A DNA stretch of 64,000 nt from Phycisphaerae bacterium (GTDB taxonomy: Bacteria > Planctomycetota > Phycisphaerae > UBA1845 > Fen-1342). Location: assembly GCA_022072445.1 (NCBI GenBank), contig JAJVHV010000007.1:150026-214025 (forward strand), in the 5' to 3' direction. The notes beneath the pieces were generated by a model. That model saw only the letters and a list, made by a program, of their open reading frames with translations, did not search any database and was not told where the DNA came from. This document shows, piece by piece, positions 26,133-34,265 of the stretch; the first letter of the stretch is position 1, and each line of letters opens with the position of its first letter. A program made the position numbers and the translations under genes.

Positions 26133-26900
26133 TCACGACGACCGCCCGCTGAGCTGGTCGCGCAGCTTCGCCGCCGCTTCGTAATCCTCGGCGGCTACGG
26201 CCTCGGCGAGCCGGGCTTCGAGCTTGGGCCGGGCGTCGTCGGGCATGCGGCGCAGAATGTCCCGGCGGAGTTCGTCCAGCAGACCGATCTCGCCGCTGGC
26301 CGGGCGTCCGACGTGGTCGGGTGAGTCGGTCTCCTGTTCGCGGAGCCAGGCGATGCCCTCGTCGACCAGCTTGAGTGCTTTCTCGTGTTCCCCGCGGCTC
26401 GACGCCAGCAGCGCCAGCCCGCGCGTGTACATCATGTGGACGTAGTTGCGATAGTCGCGCATCGCGTCGCGATCCTGCGTCGTCGCGGCATGCGACATGC
26501 ACAGGTCGATAATGCGCAGCGTCGAGGCCGTGTCGCGCTCCACGCCGTCGTATTCCTCCAGCACAAACAACGCGACGAACCGCTGGTGCAGCAGGTACGC
26601 CTCGCGGCGCAGGTCGCGGCACTCCTCGGGCGTCAGCTCGAAGCCCTCGTCGCTGGCGTTCTTGCGGACGTGGTCGTTCAGCCGCCGCTCGTGGTGCGTC
26701 AGCAGCAGGTCGCAGCCGAACGGGCGTTCGCCGTCCGGGCGCCCGCTGGTTTCGAACTGCATCAGTCCGAGATCGACGCGCGCCTGGATCTTCTCGCGCT
26801 GATCGCGCCCGATGATCTTGCGCACCGAGATGCGGCCGGGTTCGTAGTCCCAGCCTTCGAGGATCGAGCGAAGGTCCTGTATCATGCCAACCATCGTCAT
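26133..26900 (-). CDS. UVR-motif protein conserved in planctomycetes
   Basis: A 255-aa cytoplasmic, mostly helical protein. The N-terminal ILEGWDYEPGRISVRKIIG and DLGLMQFETSGRPDGERP are followed by a TPR-like helical region and a C-terminal UVR (UvrB/UvrC) motif, LEARLAEAVAAEDYEAAAKL. UVR motifs mediate contacts in UvrBC and in McsA/Clp systems; here the partner is unknown. ATG 26885 (MIQDL) is an alternative start. It diverges from rsmD across a 125-bp region holding two copies of the GCCGAGGGCGGCTGC palindrome. Confidence 0.7.
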   Translation of the reverse strand: MTMVGMIQDLRSILEGWDYEPGRISVRKIIGRDQREKIQARVDLGLMQFETSGRPDGERPFGCDLLLTHHERRLNDHVRKNASDEGFELTPEECRDLRREAYLLHQRFVALFVLEEYDGVERDTASTLRIIDLCMSHAATTQDRDAMRDYRNYVHMMYTRGLALLASSRGEHEKALKLVDEGIAWLREQETDSPDHVGRPASGEIGLLDELRRDILRRMPDDARPKLEARLAEAVAAEDYEAAAKLRDQLSGRSS

Positions 26901-26933
26901 CGGCTCGCCGCGCCGCGCTCATGATTTGAACGG

Positions 26934-27022
26934 CCCTGCAGCCCGAGGGCGGCTGCCCGACACGGCTGGCGTCCAGCCGAGCGCGGCGGCCTTGGAGTGC
27001 AGCCGAGGGCGGCTGCTCTACA
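26934..27022. repeat. Two GCAGCCxGAGGGCGGCTGC dispersed palindromes
   Basis: GCAGCCCGAGGGCGGCTGC (26938-26956) and GCAGCCGAGGGCGGCTGC (26999-27016) lie in the divergent promoter region of the UVR gene and rsmD. They belong to the same family as the CACAGCCGCCCTCGGCTGTG palindrome at 10303 and the RHS insertions. Confidence 0.6.
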
Positions 27023-27025
27023 TCC

Positions 27026-27658
27026 ATGCGCATCATCGCCGGCCGACTTCGCGGACTGCACCTCGACGCACCCCCAGGCGACACCACCCGTCCGATCACC
27101 GACCGCGTCAAGGAAACGCTCTTCAACATTCTCGGACACCGCCTCGGCCTGCCCGGCGAGATTCCCGACGTCGCGGTGCTTGATCTCTTCGCCGGCAGCG
27201 GCGGACTGGGCATCGAAGCGGTTTCGCGCGGGGCGCGCTCCTGCCTCTTGGTCGAGCGCGATGCGAGTGCGTTTCGGACGCTGCGGCACAACATCGAGCA
27301 CGCGCGGCTTTCGGACGTGTGCCGCGCCGTCCGAGAAAACGCCTGGACCATGCGCCATCCGCGCGACGCCTACGGTCTGATATTCGTCGATCCGCCCTAT
27401 CGCGACTGCGAGAACGCCGTCCGCGTGCTCGAGCTGATCTCGCGCCTGGCGGCGAGCCTGACGGCTGACGGGTTGCTGATGCTCCGGCACGGACGCGAGG
27501 CGAAACTGGACGAGAGCGCGGCGGTCGGACTGCGCGGCATCGATCATCGCACGTATGGCGACATGCACGTGCGGCTCTTCGAGCGCGAAATCCGCGCGGG
27601 AGCCGGCAGTTCGGCGGCTACGCCAGACCCGCTTCCGCCGCCGCCGCCAGCGACTTGA
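27026..27658 (+). CDS. rsmD: 16S rRNA (guanine966-N2)-methyltransferase
   Basis: A 210-aa SAM-dependent methyltransferase of the 30S assembly pathway. MRIIAGRLRGLHLDAPPG and TRPITDRVKETLFNIL are the RsmD N-terminal signature. DLFAGSGGLGIEAVSRGA is the SAM site and FVDPPYRD the catalytic DPPY. The last 17 residues are a Pro-rich tail (PDPLPPPPPAT) that overlaps the convergent HPt gene by 41 bp, so the C-terminus appears extended by read-through into it. Confidence 0.92.
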   Translation: MRIIAGRLRGLHLDAPPGDTTRPITDRVKETLFNILGHRLGLPGEIPDVAVLDLFAGSGGLGIEAVSRGARSCLLVERDASAFRTLRHNIEHARLSDVCRAVRENAWTMRHPRDAYGLIFVDPPYRDCENAVRVLELISRLAASLTADGLLMLRHGREAKLDESAAVGLRGIDHRTYGDMHVRLFEREIRAGAGSSAATPDPLPPPPPAT

Positions 27659-27941
27659 GTTCGTCGAGGGCGCGTTGCATGGCGTCGGCATCGGCCTGAG
27701 CGAATGCGGCCTCGATGTGGGCGGCGCCGCTGCTGAGGTCCGGATAACCGTACGACCCGCACGCGCCCTTCAGCCGATGCGCCAGCAGGCGCAGTTGCTC
27801 CCAATTCGACTGCCGGATCGCGTCGGCGAGGGCGCCGAGCTGCGCGGGCAGGCCGCCGACAAACTCCCGGACCAGGTCGTGCATCTCGGGATCGTCGGCG
27901 AGGAGTTGCGAGGTCAGTTTGCGCGGCGGGTTTTCAGGCAT
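27618..27941 (-). CDS. Stand-alone histidine phosphotransfer (HPt) protein
   Basis: A 107-aa helical-bundle protein. LRLLAHRLKGACGSYGYPDL holds the phosphoacceptor His of the HxLKGxxxxxG motif. ATG 27941 (MPENPPRKL) is the natural start; the frame is open upstream to 28214 but that part is low-complexity. It should pass phosphate between receivers of an unknown phosphorelay; no histidine kinase is in the window. It overlaps the end of rsmD convergently. Confidence 0.8.
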   Translation of the reverse strand: MPENPPRKLTSQLLADDPEMHDLVREFVGGLPAQLGALADAIRQSNWEQLRLLAHRLKGACGSYGYPDLSSGAAHIEAAFAQADADAMQRALDELKSLAAAAEAGLA

Positions 27942-28212
27942 GGGCAGCTCTCCGGCGATTTGATCGGCTGGCGCGGGGCGCGACTTCACGGCGGAAATCC
28001 GCACCGCCGGCGGAGTCGGACGTACCGGTGGGGGAATGATGGTGCGGCCTGACGATCGGGAGAGGCGGCCGGGGTTATAATCGACGTCCCACGTTTCCGG
28101 ACGTAGATCGGCGGCTCTGCGAGTCGCGCGGTCCGATGACCGATCTGGGCGATACGGCCCGCCGACGGAGAGTCGGCGGGGTCTAATTCGAGTGATTCTG
28201 CGGAGGCGGGAC

Positions 28213-30039
28213 ATGTGTGGAATCGTGGCCTATATCGGACAGCGCGACGCGTGTCCGATTCTGCTCGAGGGGCTCAAGCGGCTGGAATATCGGGGCTACG
28301 ATTCGGCCGGGATCGTGGTGAATCGCGGGGGCGCGCTGCTCATGCAGCGTGCGGTCGGACGCATCTCGGCGCTGGAGCAGAAGCTCGACGCGCGGATGAG
28401 CGGGCCGAACGCCGGCATGGCGCACACGCGCTGGGCGACGCACGGCGCGCCGACCGAGTTGAACGCGCACCCGCACTTCGGCGACGGCAAGCGGCTGGCG
28501 CTGGTGCACAATGGGATCATCGAGAACTATCGCGTGCTCAAGACGTTCCTGGAAGCCAAGGGCGTCACGATGGAGAGCGATACGGACACCGAGGTGCTCG
28601 CGCAACTGGTCGGGCACTTCTACGAGGGCTCTCTGGGCGACGCCGTCCGCCAGGCGCTGCGCGAGGTGCGCGGCACGTTCGGCATCGCGGTCATGCACGC
28701 CAACGAGCCCGACGTGATCGTGGCGGCGCGGCGCGGCAGCCCGCTGATCGTGGGCATCGGCAAGGACGAATACCTGGTCGCGTCGGACGCGGCGGCGATC
28801 GTGCAGCACACGACGCAGGCCATCTACCTGTCGGACAACGAAGTCGCCGTCGTGTCTCGCAACGGTTTCCACACCACGACGCTCGACGCCGCCCCGGTCA
28901 GCAAGAAAGTGGAAGAGCTGGAGATGACGCTCGAGCAGATCGAGCTGGGCGGGCACAGCCACTTCATGATGAAGGAGATATTCGAGCAGCCCGATTCGAT
29001 CCGCACGTGCATGCGCGGGCGAATCGACCACGACACCGGCCGCGTCGTGCTGGGCGGGCTGACGTCGGTGAACAAGGAGCTGCTGCACACCAAGCGGATC
29101 ATCCTGACGGGCTGCGGAACGGCCTGGCACGCCGCCCTGATCGGCGAATACCTGATCGAGGACCTGGCGCGAATTCCGTGCGAAGTCGAATACGCCAGCG
29201 AATTCCGCTATCGAAACCCGATCCTCGAAGACAACACGGCCGTCGTGGCGATTTCGCAGTCCGGCGAGACCGCCGACACGCTGGCGGCGCTGCGCGAGGC
29301 GAGAGACAAGGGCGCCCTGGCGCTGGGCATCGTCAACGTGGTCGGATCGACCATCGCCCGCGAGACCGACGCCGGCGTGTATCTGCACGTCGGCCCTGAG
29401 ATCGGCGTCGCATCCACCAAGGCCTTCACCGGCCAGGTGACCGTGCTCGCCATGCTCGCCGCATACCTCGGCCGCCGCCGGCACCTCAGCGCCGGAGAAT
29501 GCAACGAATTCCTGACTTCGCTCGACGGCATCACTGATTCGATCAAACGCGCGCTGGAGAGCGACGGAGCGGCCCGCCGCGTCGCCGAGGAGTTTCAGGA
29601 CGCGGGCAACTGGCTCTACCTGGGCCGCGGAGCGCAGTATCCGGTGGCACTCGAAGGCGCCCTGAAGCTCAAGGAAATCAGCTACATCCACGCCGAGGGT
29701 CTGCCGGCGGCGGAGATGAAGCACGGGCCGATCGCGCTGATCAACCCCGGAATGCCGGTGGTGATCATCGTGCCGCGCGGGCACTGGTACGAAAAGACGC
29801 TCGGCAACATCGAAGAAGTGCGCAGCCGCGGCGGGCGGATCATCGCGGTGGCGACCGAAGGCGACCGTCAGATCGCGAAGATGGCCGAGCACGTGCTGTA
29901 TGTGCCCGACGTGCCCGAGGCGCTCCAGCCGCTGGTGACCGTGGTGCCGCTGCAACTGCTGGCCTACCACGCGGCGGTGGCGCGGGGCTGCGACGTGGAC
30001 AAGCCGCGGAATCTGGCGAAGTCGGTGACGGTGGAGTAG
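28213..30039 (+). CDS. glmS: Glutamine-fructose-6-phosphate aminotransferase (isomerizing)
   Basis: Makes glucosamine-6-phosphate from fructose-6-phosphate and glutamine for peptidoglycan and LPS. It has 608 aa, the normal length. MCGIVAYIGQRDACPIL places the N-terminal nucleophile Cys2, and GMAHTRWATHG and HNGIIENY are glutaminase motifs. Two SIS domains follow (ILTGCGTAWHAALIGEY, AISQSGETADT, EIGVASTKAFTGQ, GRGAQYPVALEGALKLKE), ending in LAKSVTVE. ATG 28213 is set by Cys2. No glmS ribozyme is apparent in the short upstream region. Confidence 0.97.
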   Translation: MCGIVAYIGQRDACPILLEGLKRLEYRGYDSAGIVVNRGGALLMQRAVGRISALEQKLDARMSGPNAGMAHTRWATHGAPTELNAHPHFGDGKRLALVHNGIIENYRVLKTFLEAKGVTMESDTDTEVLAQLVGHFYEGSLGDAVRQALREVRGTFGIAVMHANEPDVIVAARRGSPLIVGIGKDEYLVASDAAAIVQHTTQAIYLSDNEVAVVSRNGFHTTTLDAAPVSKKVEELEMTLEQIELGGHSHFMMKEIFEQPDSIRTCMRGRIDHDTGRVVLGGLTSVNKELLHTKRIILTGCGTAWHAALIGEYLIEDLARIPCEVEYASEFRYRNPILEDNTAVVAISQSGETADTLAALREARDKGALALGIVNVVGSTIARETDAGVYLHVGPEIGVASTKAFTGQVTVLAMLAAYLGRRRHLSAGECNEFLTSLDGITDSIKRALESDGAARRVAEEFQDAGNWLYLGRGAQYPVALEGALKLKEISYIHAEGLPAAEMKHGPIALINPGMPVVIIVPRGHWYEKTLGNIEEVRSRGGRIIAVATEGDRQIAKMAEHVLYVPDVPEALQPLVTVVPLQLLAYHAAVARGCDVDKPRNLAKSVTVE

Positions 30040-30049
30040 CCGGCGGGTA

Positions 30050-30240
30050 CGGGGTTCAGGGTTTGGGGTTCAGGGTTCAGGGTTCAGGGTTCAGGGTTCA
30101 GGGTTCAGGGTTCATGGGCTCGGGGTTCGGGGCGCGTGAGTCTCCAGGTTCAGGTTTCGGGGTTGAGCGTTCAGAGCTCAGCGTTCAGAGCTCAGCGTTC
30201 AGAGGTCGGGGTTCAGGGTTCTCGGTTTGGAAATCATGAG
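30050..30240. repeat. GGGTTCA heptanucleotide satellite
   Basis: From about 30050 to 30112 the 7-mer GGGTTCA is repeated almost perfectly about eight times. It then decays into GTTCAGAGCTCAGC and GGGTTCGGGG variants up to about 30240. It lies directly behind the glmS stop. It is prone to slippage and may vary in length between strains. Confidence 0.85.
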
Positions 30241-30316
30241 CTCGGGGTCGGGGGGCGGCGCGAGGTTCGCAGGCTGCCTCCGTTCGCCGCTTCCTTACGG
30301 GCGCGGCTCTGGCAGC

Positions 30317-30438
30317 GTGGCATGGCTGTCGCGAAGCACAGCCATGGCGCTGGCGCACGCAGCGCGCGACTTGACAGGTTAGCCCGCAGTCGCCGCCAGC
30401 CCGCCAGCAGAGCTGTGCTGGCGCGATAGCCATGCGAC
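30317..30438. mobile_element. MITE-like element with 27-bp terminal inverted repeats, copy 1
   Basis: The left end GTGGCATGGCTGTCGCG and the complement of the right end (GTCGCATGGCTATCGCG) form imperfect inverted repeats of about 27 bp that continue into CACAGC. The 122-bp element has no open frame. A second copy with the same ends lies at 31186-31320. Non-autonomous mobility is inferred from structure only. Confidence 0.5.
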
Positions 30439-30520
30439 ACGACCGACCAGCAAATCCCTGTTGCGCGGCCGAGGAAGAGGCTCTCGTTCCCTGTGGCGTC
30501 GAGGCCGAAGCCGACCGCAG

Positions 30521-31153
30521 TCAGCGAACGTCAAAATCGGCTGGCGTCTCGCGGACCGTGGGTCTGGTCGCGACTCGTGATGAAGCTGAGTGCCCAGCCG
30601 AGGCGTTCGCGGACGGCGCGGCGGGAGCTCGGCTCGCCTCCTGCGGTGCGGGTGGTTTCGGATGATAGGTGTAGTAGCGGATGGCGCCAATCACCAGCAG
30701 CAGCACCGAAGCCGCCAGTGTGTATGGCATGGGCGGCGCTGCCAATGCTGACAGAAAGCTGACCCGCCCCGCGCCAGGGGCCGCTGCACACGCCGCGACG
30801 ACCAGATGCCCACCAACCAGTACGCACCCCAGCACCAGCGCCACCCACCCGGCCGTGCGACGCCGCAGACTGCGCTGCATGGCCGACGAATACAAGCCGC
30901 ACTTCGGACACGCGACGGGATCAGCCGGGTCCGCCAGGGCGCGCTCCAGCTCCCGCCGCCCGGCGGCGTCAAGGCGTGCCTGCGTCCCGCGATTCGTCAA
31001 GCCGACCATGACGGCGACTTCGACCGTACGAGTGACGTGGTATTGATACGCGCATCCGCAGTGCTCACACGTGACGCGCTTGATCGTGCCGCCCGTTCGA
31101 GAAGAGCTTGCCGTGAGCGCTTTGGCAAGCACATGTGCCAGGGCATGAAACAT
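30521..31153 (-). CDS. Zinc-ribbon membrane protein of unknown function
   Basis: A 210-aa protein. VTCEHCGCAYQYHVTRTVEV and DPVACPKCGLYSSAM form a zinc ribbon of two CxxC pairs, spread around a helical insert. Two TM segments follow (GWVALVLGCVLVGGHLVVAA, YTLAASVLLLVIGAIRY), then an Ala/Ser-rich cytoplasmic tail. The function is unknown. The gene is flanked by two similar terminal-inverted-repeat elements (30317 and 31186), like a composite unit. Confidence 0.65.
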   Translation of the reverse strand: MFHALAHVLAKALTASSSRTGGTIKRVTCEHCGCAYQYHVTRTVEVAVMVGLTNRGTQARLDAAGRRELERALADPADPVACPKCGLYSSAMQRSLRRRTAGWVALVLGCVLVGGHLVVAACAAAPGAGRVSFLSALAAPPMPYTLAASVLLLVIGAIRYYTYHPKPPAPQEASRAPAAPSANASAGHSASSRVATRPTVRETPADFDVR

Positions 31154-31185
31154 CGCTCTTCGGCCTCACGTTCCTATACGACCGC

Positions 31186-31320
31186 GTGGCATGGCTGTCG
31201 CGAAGCACAGCCATGGCGCTGCCCGCGGGAGCCGCGCCTGATCTTGACGAAGCCGCGCTCGGCGCCAAGCCACTCCGCCGACACGCCGACATGGCTATGC
31301 TGGCGCGATAGCCATGCCAC
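31186..31320. mobile_element. MITE-like element with terminal inverted repeats, copy 2
   Basis: 135 bp, starting GTGGCATGGCTGTCGCG and ending CGCGATAGCCATGCCAC, nearly perfect inverted termini of about 30 bp with mismatches. The interior differs from copy 1, only the ends being conserved. It lies just upstream of the zinc-ribbon gene start (31153). Confidence 0.55.
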
Positions 31321-31413
31321 ACCGCCATCTTTCAGAGAGTGACCCTTCCCATTCTTGTGTCGCACCCAACTACGCGTACGGTGTCTCCAGACACCGCAGC
31401 TCACTGTCAACCC

Positions 31414-31626
31414 CTAATCTCGCGACGCGCCTTCGAAGCTCTCACGCTGAAACTGCCATCGCTTTAAGAACGCGGCTCGCTTCGCGTCACCACTCGCTTC
31501 AAGGGTCGCAATCGCCGCATCGAGCGTAGGACGATTAGGCAACCGCCGACCACAGCCGCCGCAGAAGGCAGCCTTCGCACTGTTCTCGTGGTCACACTTG
31601 TCGTACGGGCAAACGAGACGCGGCAA
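31414..31626 (-). CDS. Small zinc-ribbon protein
   Basis: A 70-aa protein starting at TTG 31626, 4 nt after the peptidase stop. LVCPYDKCDHENSAKAAFCG and GCGRRLPNRPTL give a CxxxxC...CxxC zinc ribbon of the double-zinc-ribbon type. The rest is a charged helix (TLEASGDAKRAAFLKRWQF). The function is unknown; it is probably co-transcribed with the M20 peptidase. The start is uncertain because no ATG fits. Confidence 0.5.
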   Translation of the reverse strand: MPRLVCPYDKCDHENSAKAAFCGGCGRRLPNRPTLDAAIATLEASGDAKRAAFLKRWQFQRESFEGASRD

Positions 31627-31630
31627 CGTT

Positions 31631-32995
31631 CTACCCCCCCGCGTACGCCAGGAACCGCGCCACCGCTTCCGCCCCGCGGTCGAGGTCGCGGATGTTCGCG
31701 CACTCGTTCGGGCCATGCGCGTTGCAGCGCGGGCTGGCGAAGCCGAGCATCAACGAATCGGCGCCGAGCTCCTTCTTGAACATGGGCAAAATGGGCAGCG
31801 AGCCGCCTTCGTAGAGATACGCCGGCTCGCGGTCGAACGATTCCTTCAGCGCCTTGGCCGCCGCCTTCATGATCGGGGCGCCGCGGTCGGAGACGTAAGG
31901 GTCGCAGGCGTGCTCGACGTGCGGGATTTCGAGCGACACGGTCTTGGGGCAGCGCTCGCGGACAGTCTTTTCGAACGCCGCGCCGATCTTCACCGCGGAC
32001 TGATTCGGCACCAGCCGCATGGTGACTTTCGCCACCGCCTTCGACGGCACGATCGTGCTGCTGCCGTCGCCGATGTAGCCGCCGTACATGCCGTTCACTT
32101 CGAGCGTGGGGCGGATGCTGCGGCGTTCGGCGACGGTGTAGCCTTCTTCGCCGACGAACGCGGGGCTGCCCAGCTCGCCGAGGTATTTCTTCTCGTCGGG
32201 CAGCAGCGCGTTGATCTCCTTGCGGTCGGCGGCGGAAAACTCGCGCACGTCGTCGTAGAAGCCGGGGACGGTGATGCGGCCTTTGTCGTCGTGCAGCGTG
32301 GCGATCAGCTTCGCGAGCACGACGACGGGGTTGGCGACGATGCCGCCGTGCGAGCCGCTGTGTAGGTCCTGCTTGGGGCCGGTGAGGCGCAGCTCGCGAA
32401 AGGCGAGGCCGCGCGTGCCGATGGTGACGGCGGGGTAGCCGTCGTCGGGCATGCCGGTGTCGGAGATGACGATCTGGTCGCACTTGAGCAGGTCGCGATG
32501 CTGGTGGACGAACGGCGCCAGATTCGGCGAGCCGATTTCCTCTTCGCCTTCGAGCAGGAATTTCAGATTCACCGGCAGCTTCTTCTCGGTCGCGAGCCAG
32601 GCGGCGGCGGCGCGGACGTGGATCAGCACCTGGCCTTTGTCGTCGGCGCTGCCGCGCGCGATCAGCCAGTCGCCCTTCACCTGCGGGTCGAAGGGCGGCG
32701 CGTCCCACAGCTTCAGGTCGCCAGTGGGCTGCACGTCGACGTGGCCGTAGACCAGCAGCGTGGGCTTGCCGGGCGCGCCGAGCCATTCGGCGTAGACGGC
32801 GGGGTGGCCGCCGGTGTCCATGACGCGGGCCTTCAGGCCGGCTTCTTCGCAGCGCTGGCGGGTCCATTCGACGGCTTTGCGGACGTCGTCCTTGTGCTCG
32901 GGTTTGGTGGAGATGCTGGGGATGCGGCAGAGATCGACGGACCATTGCAGGTGCTTGGCGCGATTCTGACGGAGAAAGTCGACGGCGGCGTTCAT
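31631..32995 (-). CDS. M20-family metallopeptidase (dipeptidase)
   Basis: A 454-aa dinuclear-zinc peptidase of the M20 ArgE/DapE/CNDP type, cytoplasmic. LLVYGHVDVQPTGD is the first metal site, RGSADDKGQVL the bridging Asp region and LLEGEEEIGSPNL the catalytic Glu pair. SGSHGG and MYGGYIGDGSSTIVPSKA follow, and NAHGPNEC is the last metal His. Members cleave dipeptides or N-acyl amino acids; the substrate is not known. ATG 32995 (MNAAVDFL) was chosen; upstream in-frame sequence to 33100 is not conserved in type. Confidence 0.88.
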   Translation of the reverse strand: MNAAVDFLRQNRAKHLQWSVDLCRIPSISTKPEHKDDVRKAVEWTRQRCEEAGLKARVMDTGGHPAVYAEWLGAPGKPTLLVYGHVDVQPTGDLKLWDAPPFDPQVKGDWLIARGSADDKGQVLIHVRAAAAWLATEKKLPVNLKFLLEGEEEIGSPNLAPFVHQHRDLLKCDQIVISDTGMPDDGYPAVTIGTRGLAFRELRLTGPKQDLHSGSHGGIVANPVVVLAKLIATLHDDKGRITVPGFYDDVREFSAADRKEINALLPDEKKYLGELGSPAFVGEEGYTVAERRSIRPTLEVNGMYGGYIGDGSSTIVPSKAVAKVTMRLVPNQSAVKIGAAFEKTVRERCPKTVSLEIPHVEHACDPYVSDRGAPIMKAAAKALKESFDREPAYLYEGGSLPILPMFKKELGADSLMLGFASPRCNAHGPNECANIRDLDRGAEAVARFLAYAGG

Positions 32996-33149
32996 GAGCG
33001 GCCTCCTGAATTGTCGGAAAGCGAAGATTATAAGGCGGGTGGCCGCGTTCGCGAAAACCGGGCTGACGACTGCTCGGCTCGGTTTCGGTCGCTGCGTCAT
33101 TCGGGCGCGGAATTCGGGCTCGTCATTCGCGCGCGGGCGGGAACAAAAT

Positions 33150-33171
33150 AACCCCCGCTTTCGCGGGGGTC
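33150..33171 (-). terminator. Rho-independent terminator
   Basis: Read on the minus strand, ACCCCCGC-GAAA-GCGGGGGT forms a perfect 8-bp stem with a GAAA loop, followed by TATTTTGTT. It lies 55 nt past the stop of the PEP-CTERM gene and should end that transcript before the M20 gene. Confidence 0.85.
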
Positions 33172-33226
33172 GGTGTTGCTTGATGACCTCGGACGCCCCG
33201 CTGTCGCAGGGCTGAAGCGGCGCGGC

Positions 33227-33985
33227 CTAGCGACGGCGGCGCGACAGGAACAGGCCACCGATCGTCAGCAGCGCGAGCGACGTCGGCTCGGGCAGCGCGA
33301 ATTCGCCGCCGAGCGGATTGACGCCGACCAGCGCGGGATAGTGCTCCGAGCCGAGCGGCGCGCCGGCCTTGCTGAACTGGCGGAAGTCGCCGTTCTGCGT
33401 CCACTCGACCAGCCAGAGCGAGCCGTCGGCGTGGTCGAGGGCGAGCGCGGCCTGAAGGCTGATTCCGGTATTGAACGAACTGATCAACCCACCGGCGAGA
33501 GTGCGGTTCTCGACCGTGCCGCCGCCAAACTGGGCGATCCAGAGCGAGTTGTTCGTCGGGTCGTAGGTAATGCCGAGGCCGGTGCCAGGGCCGCCGACGT
33601 TGAACAGCGGGACCGGATTCTGATAGTCGGTGTCGGTCTGGATGACGTCGCCGGTGTCCCAACTGATGACGTAGTTGTGCTGGCCATCCGTCGTGCTGTC
33701 ATAGCTGGTGCCGACGACGTTGGTGTAGACCGGGCCGGTCACCACGCCGCCCAGCGAATATTCGCGGCCGGTACCGCCGAGGATGGCACCGAGCGTTCGC
33801 ACGGTTCCGTTGACGGCGACGGGATACTCGAAGTCCGGCGTTGCCCACGAGTTAATGTGGGCCGCGCCCTGGACAACGTCGACGCGAAATTGGTCTCCCG
33901 AAACAAGATAGTAAGGGCTGAGCGGCCCGGCGAGCGTTACCGACGCGCCCACCGCCAGTCCCCACACTGCGAGAATCCTGTGCAT
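33227..33985 (-). CDS. PEP-CTERM exported protein
   Basis: A 252-aa secreted protein. The signal peptide is MHRILAVWGLAVGASVTLAG. The C-terminal sorting tag has LPEPTSLALLTIGGLFLSRR plus two more Arg (PEP motif, TM, basic end), recognised by exosortase in this pathway. Between them lie beta-propeller-like repeats (GLGITYDPTNNSLWIAQFGG, QAALALDHADGSLWLVEW). ATG 33985 is fixed by a strong GAGGAGGGAGG ribosome site just upstream on the minus strand. It probably sits at the cell surface or in the matrix; the function is unknown. Confidence 0.85.
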   Translation of the reverse strand: MHRILAVWGLAVGASVTLAGPLSPYYLVSGDQFRVDVVQGAAHINSWATPDFEYPVAVNGTVRTLGAILGGTGREYSLGGVVTGPVYTNVVGTSYDSTTDGQHNYVISWDTGDVIQTDTDYQNPVPLFNVGGPGTGLGITYDPTNNSLWIAQFGGGTVENRTLAGGLISSFNTGISLQAALALDHADGSLWLVEWTQNGDFRQFSKAGAPLGSEHYPALVGVNPLGGEFALPEPTSLALLTIGGLFLSRRRR

Positions 33986-34265
33986 CTTGCCTCCCTCCTC
34001 GATTTGAAAAGCCATAGCCGAGGTGCGCAAAATGCGCCCTCCAGCCCGATTTCGGCATGGTACCGGACCATTCTCCGCCAAGTCAACGCAAAAATGGGTT
34101 CGCGGACGAATTCCGACGCGTTGCGGCGGGCGGCACGAGAATGGAAATTATCGGCTTGAAAGCCAATGTGTCGTGGCCGCCAGCCCGTCGACGACGGTGA
34201 GGGCCGACCGCGCTGCCCGCCCGCCGATGACGCAGAACGTCGGGCTCAACCCAGTGACTTCGCCG

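Larger units (their letters stand above)
30040..30520. other. Intergenic region made of repeats, no gene seen
   Basis: Holds a GGGTTCA heptanucleotide satellite (about 30050-30240), a terminal-inverted-repeat element (30317-30438) and a short GC-rich stretch downstream of the minus-strand zinc-ribbon gene. No convincing open frame was seen. Confidence 0.6.

Noticed and set aside
28100..28212. A glmS ribozyme upstream of glmS
   Set aside because: The leader is short and I see none of the conserved ribozyme core; the region is GC-rich without the expected pairing.
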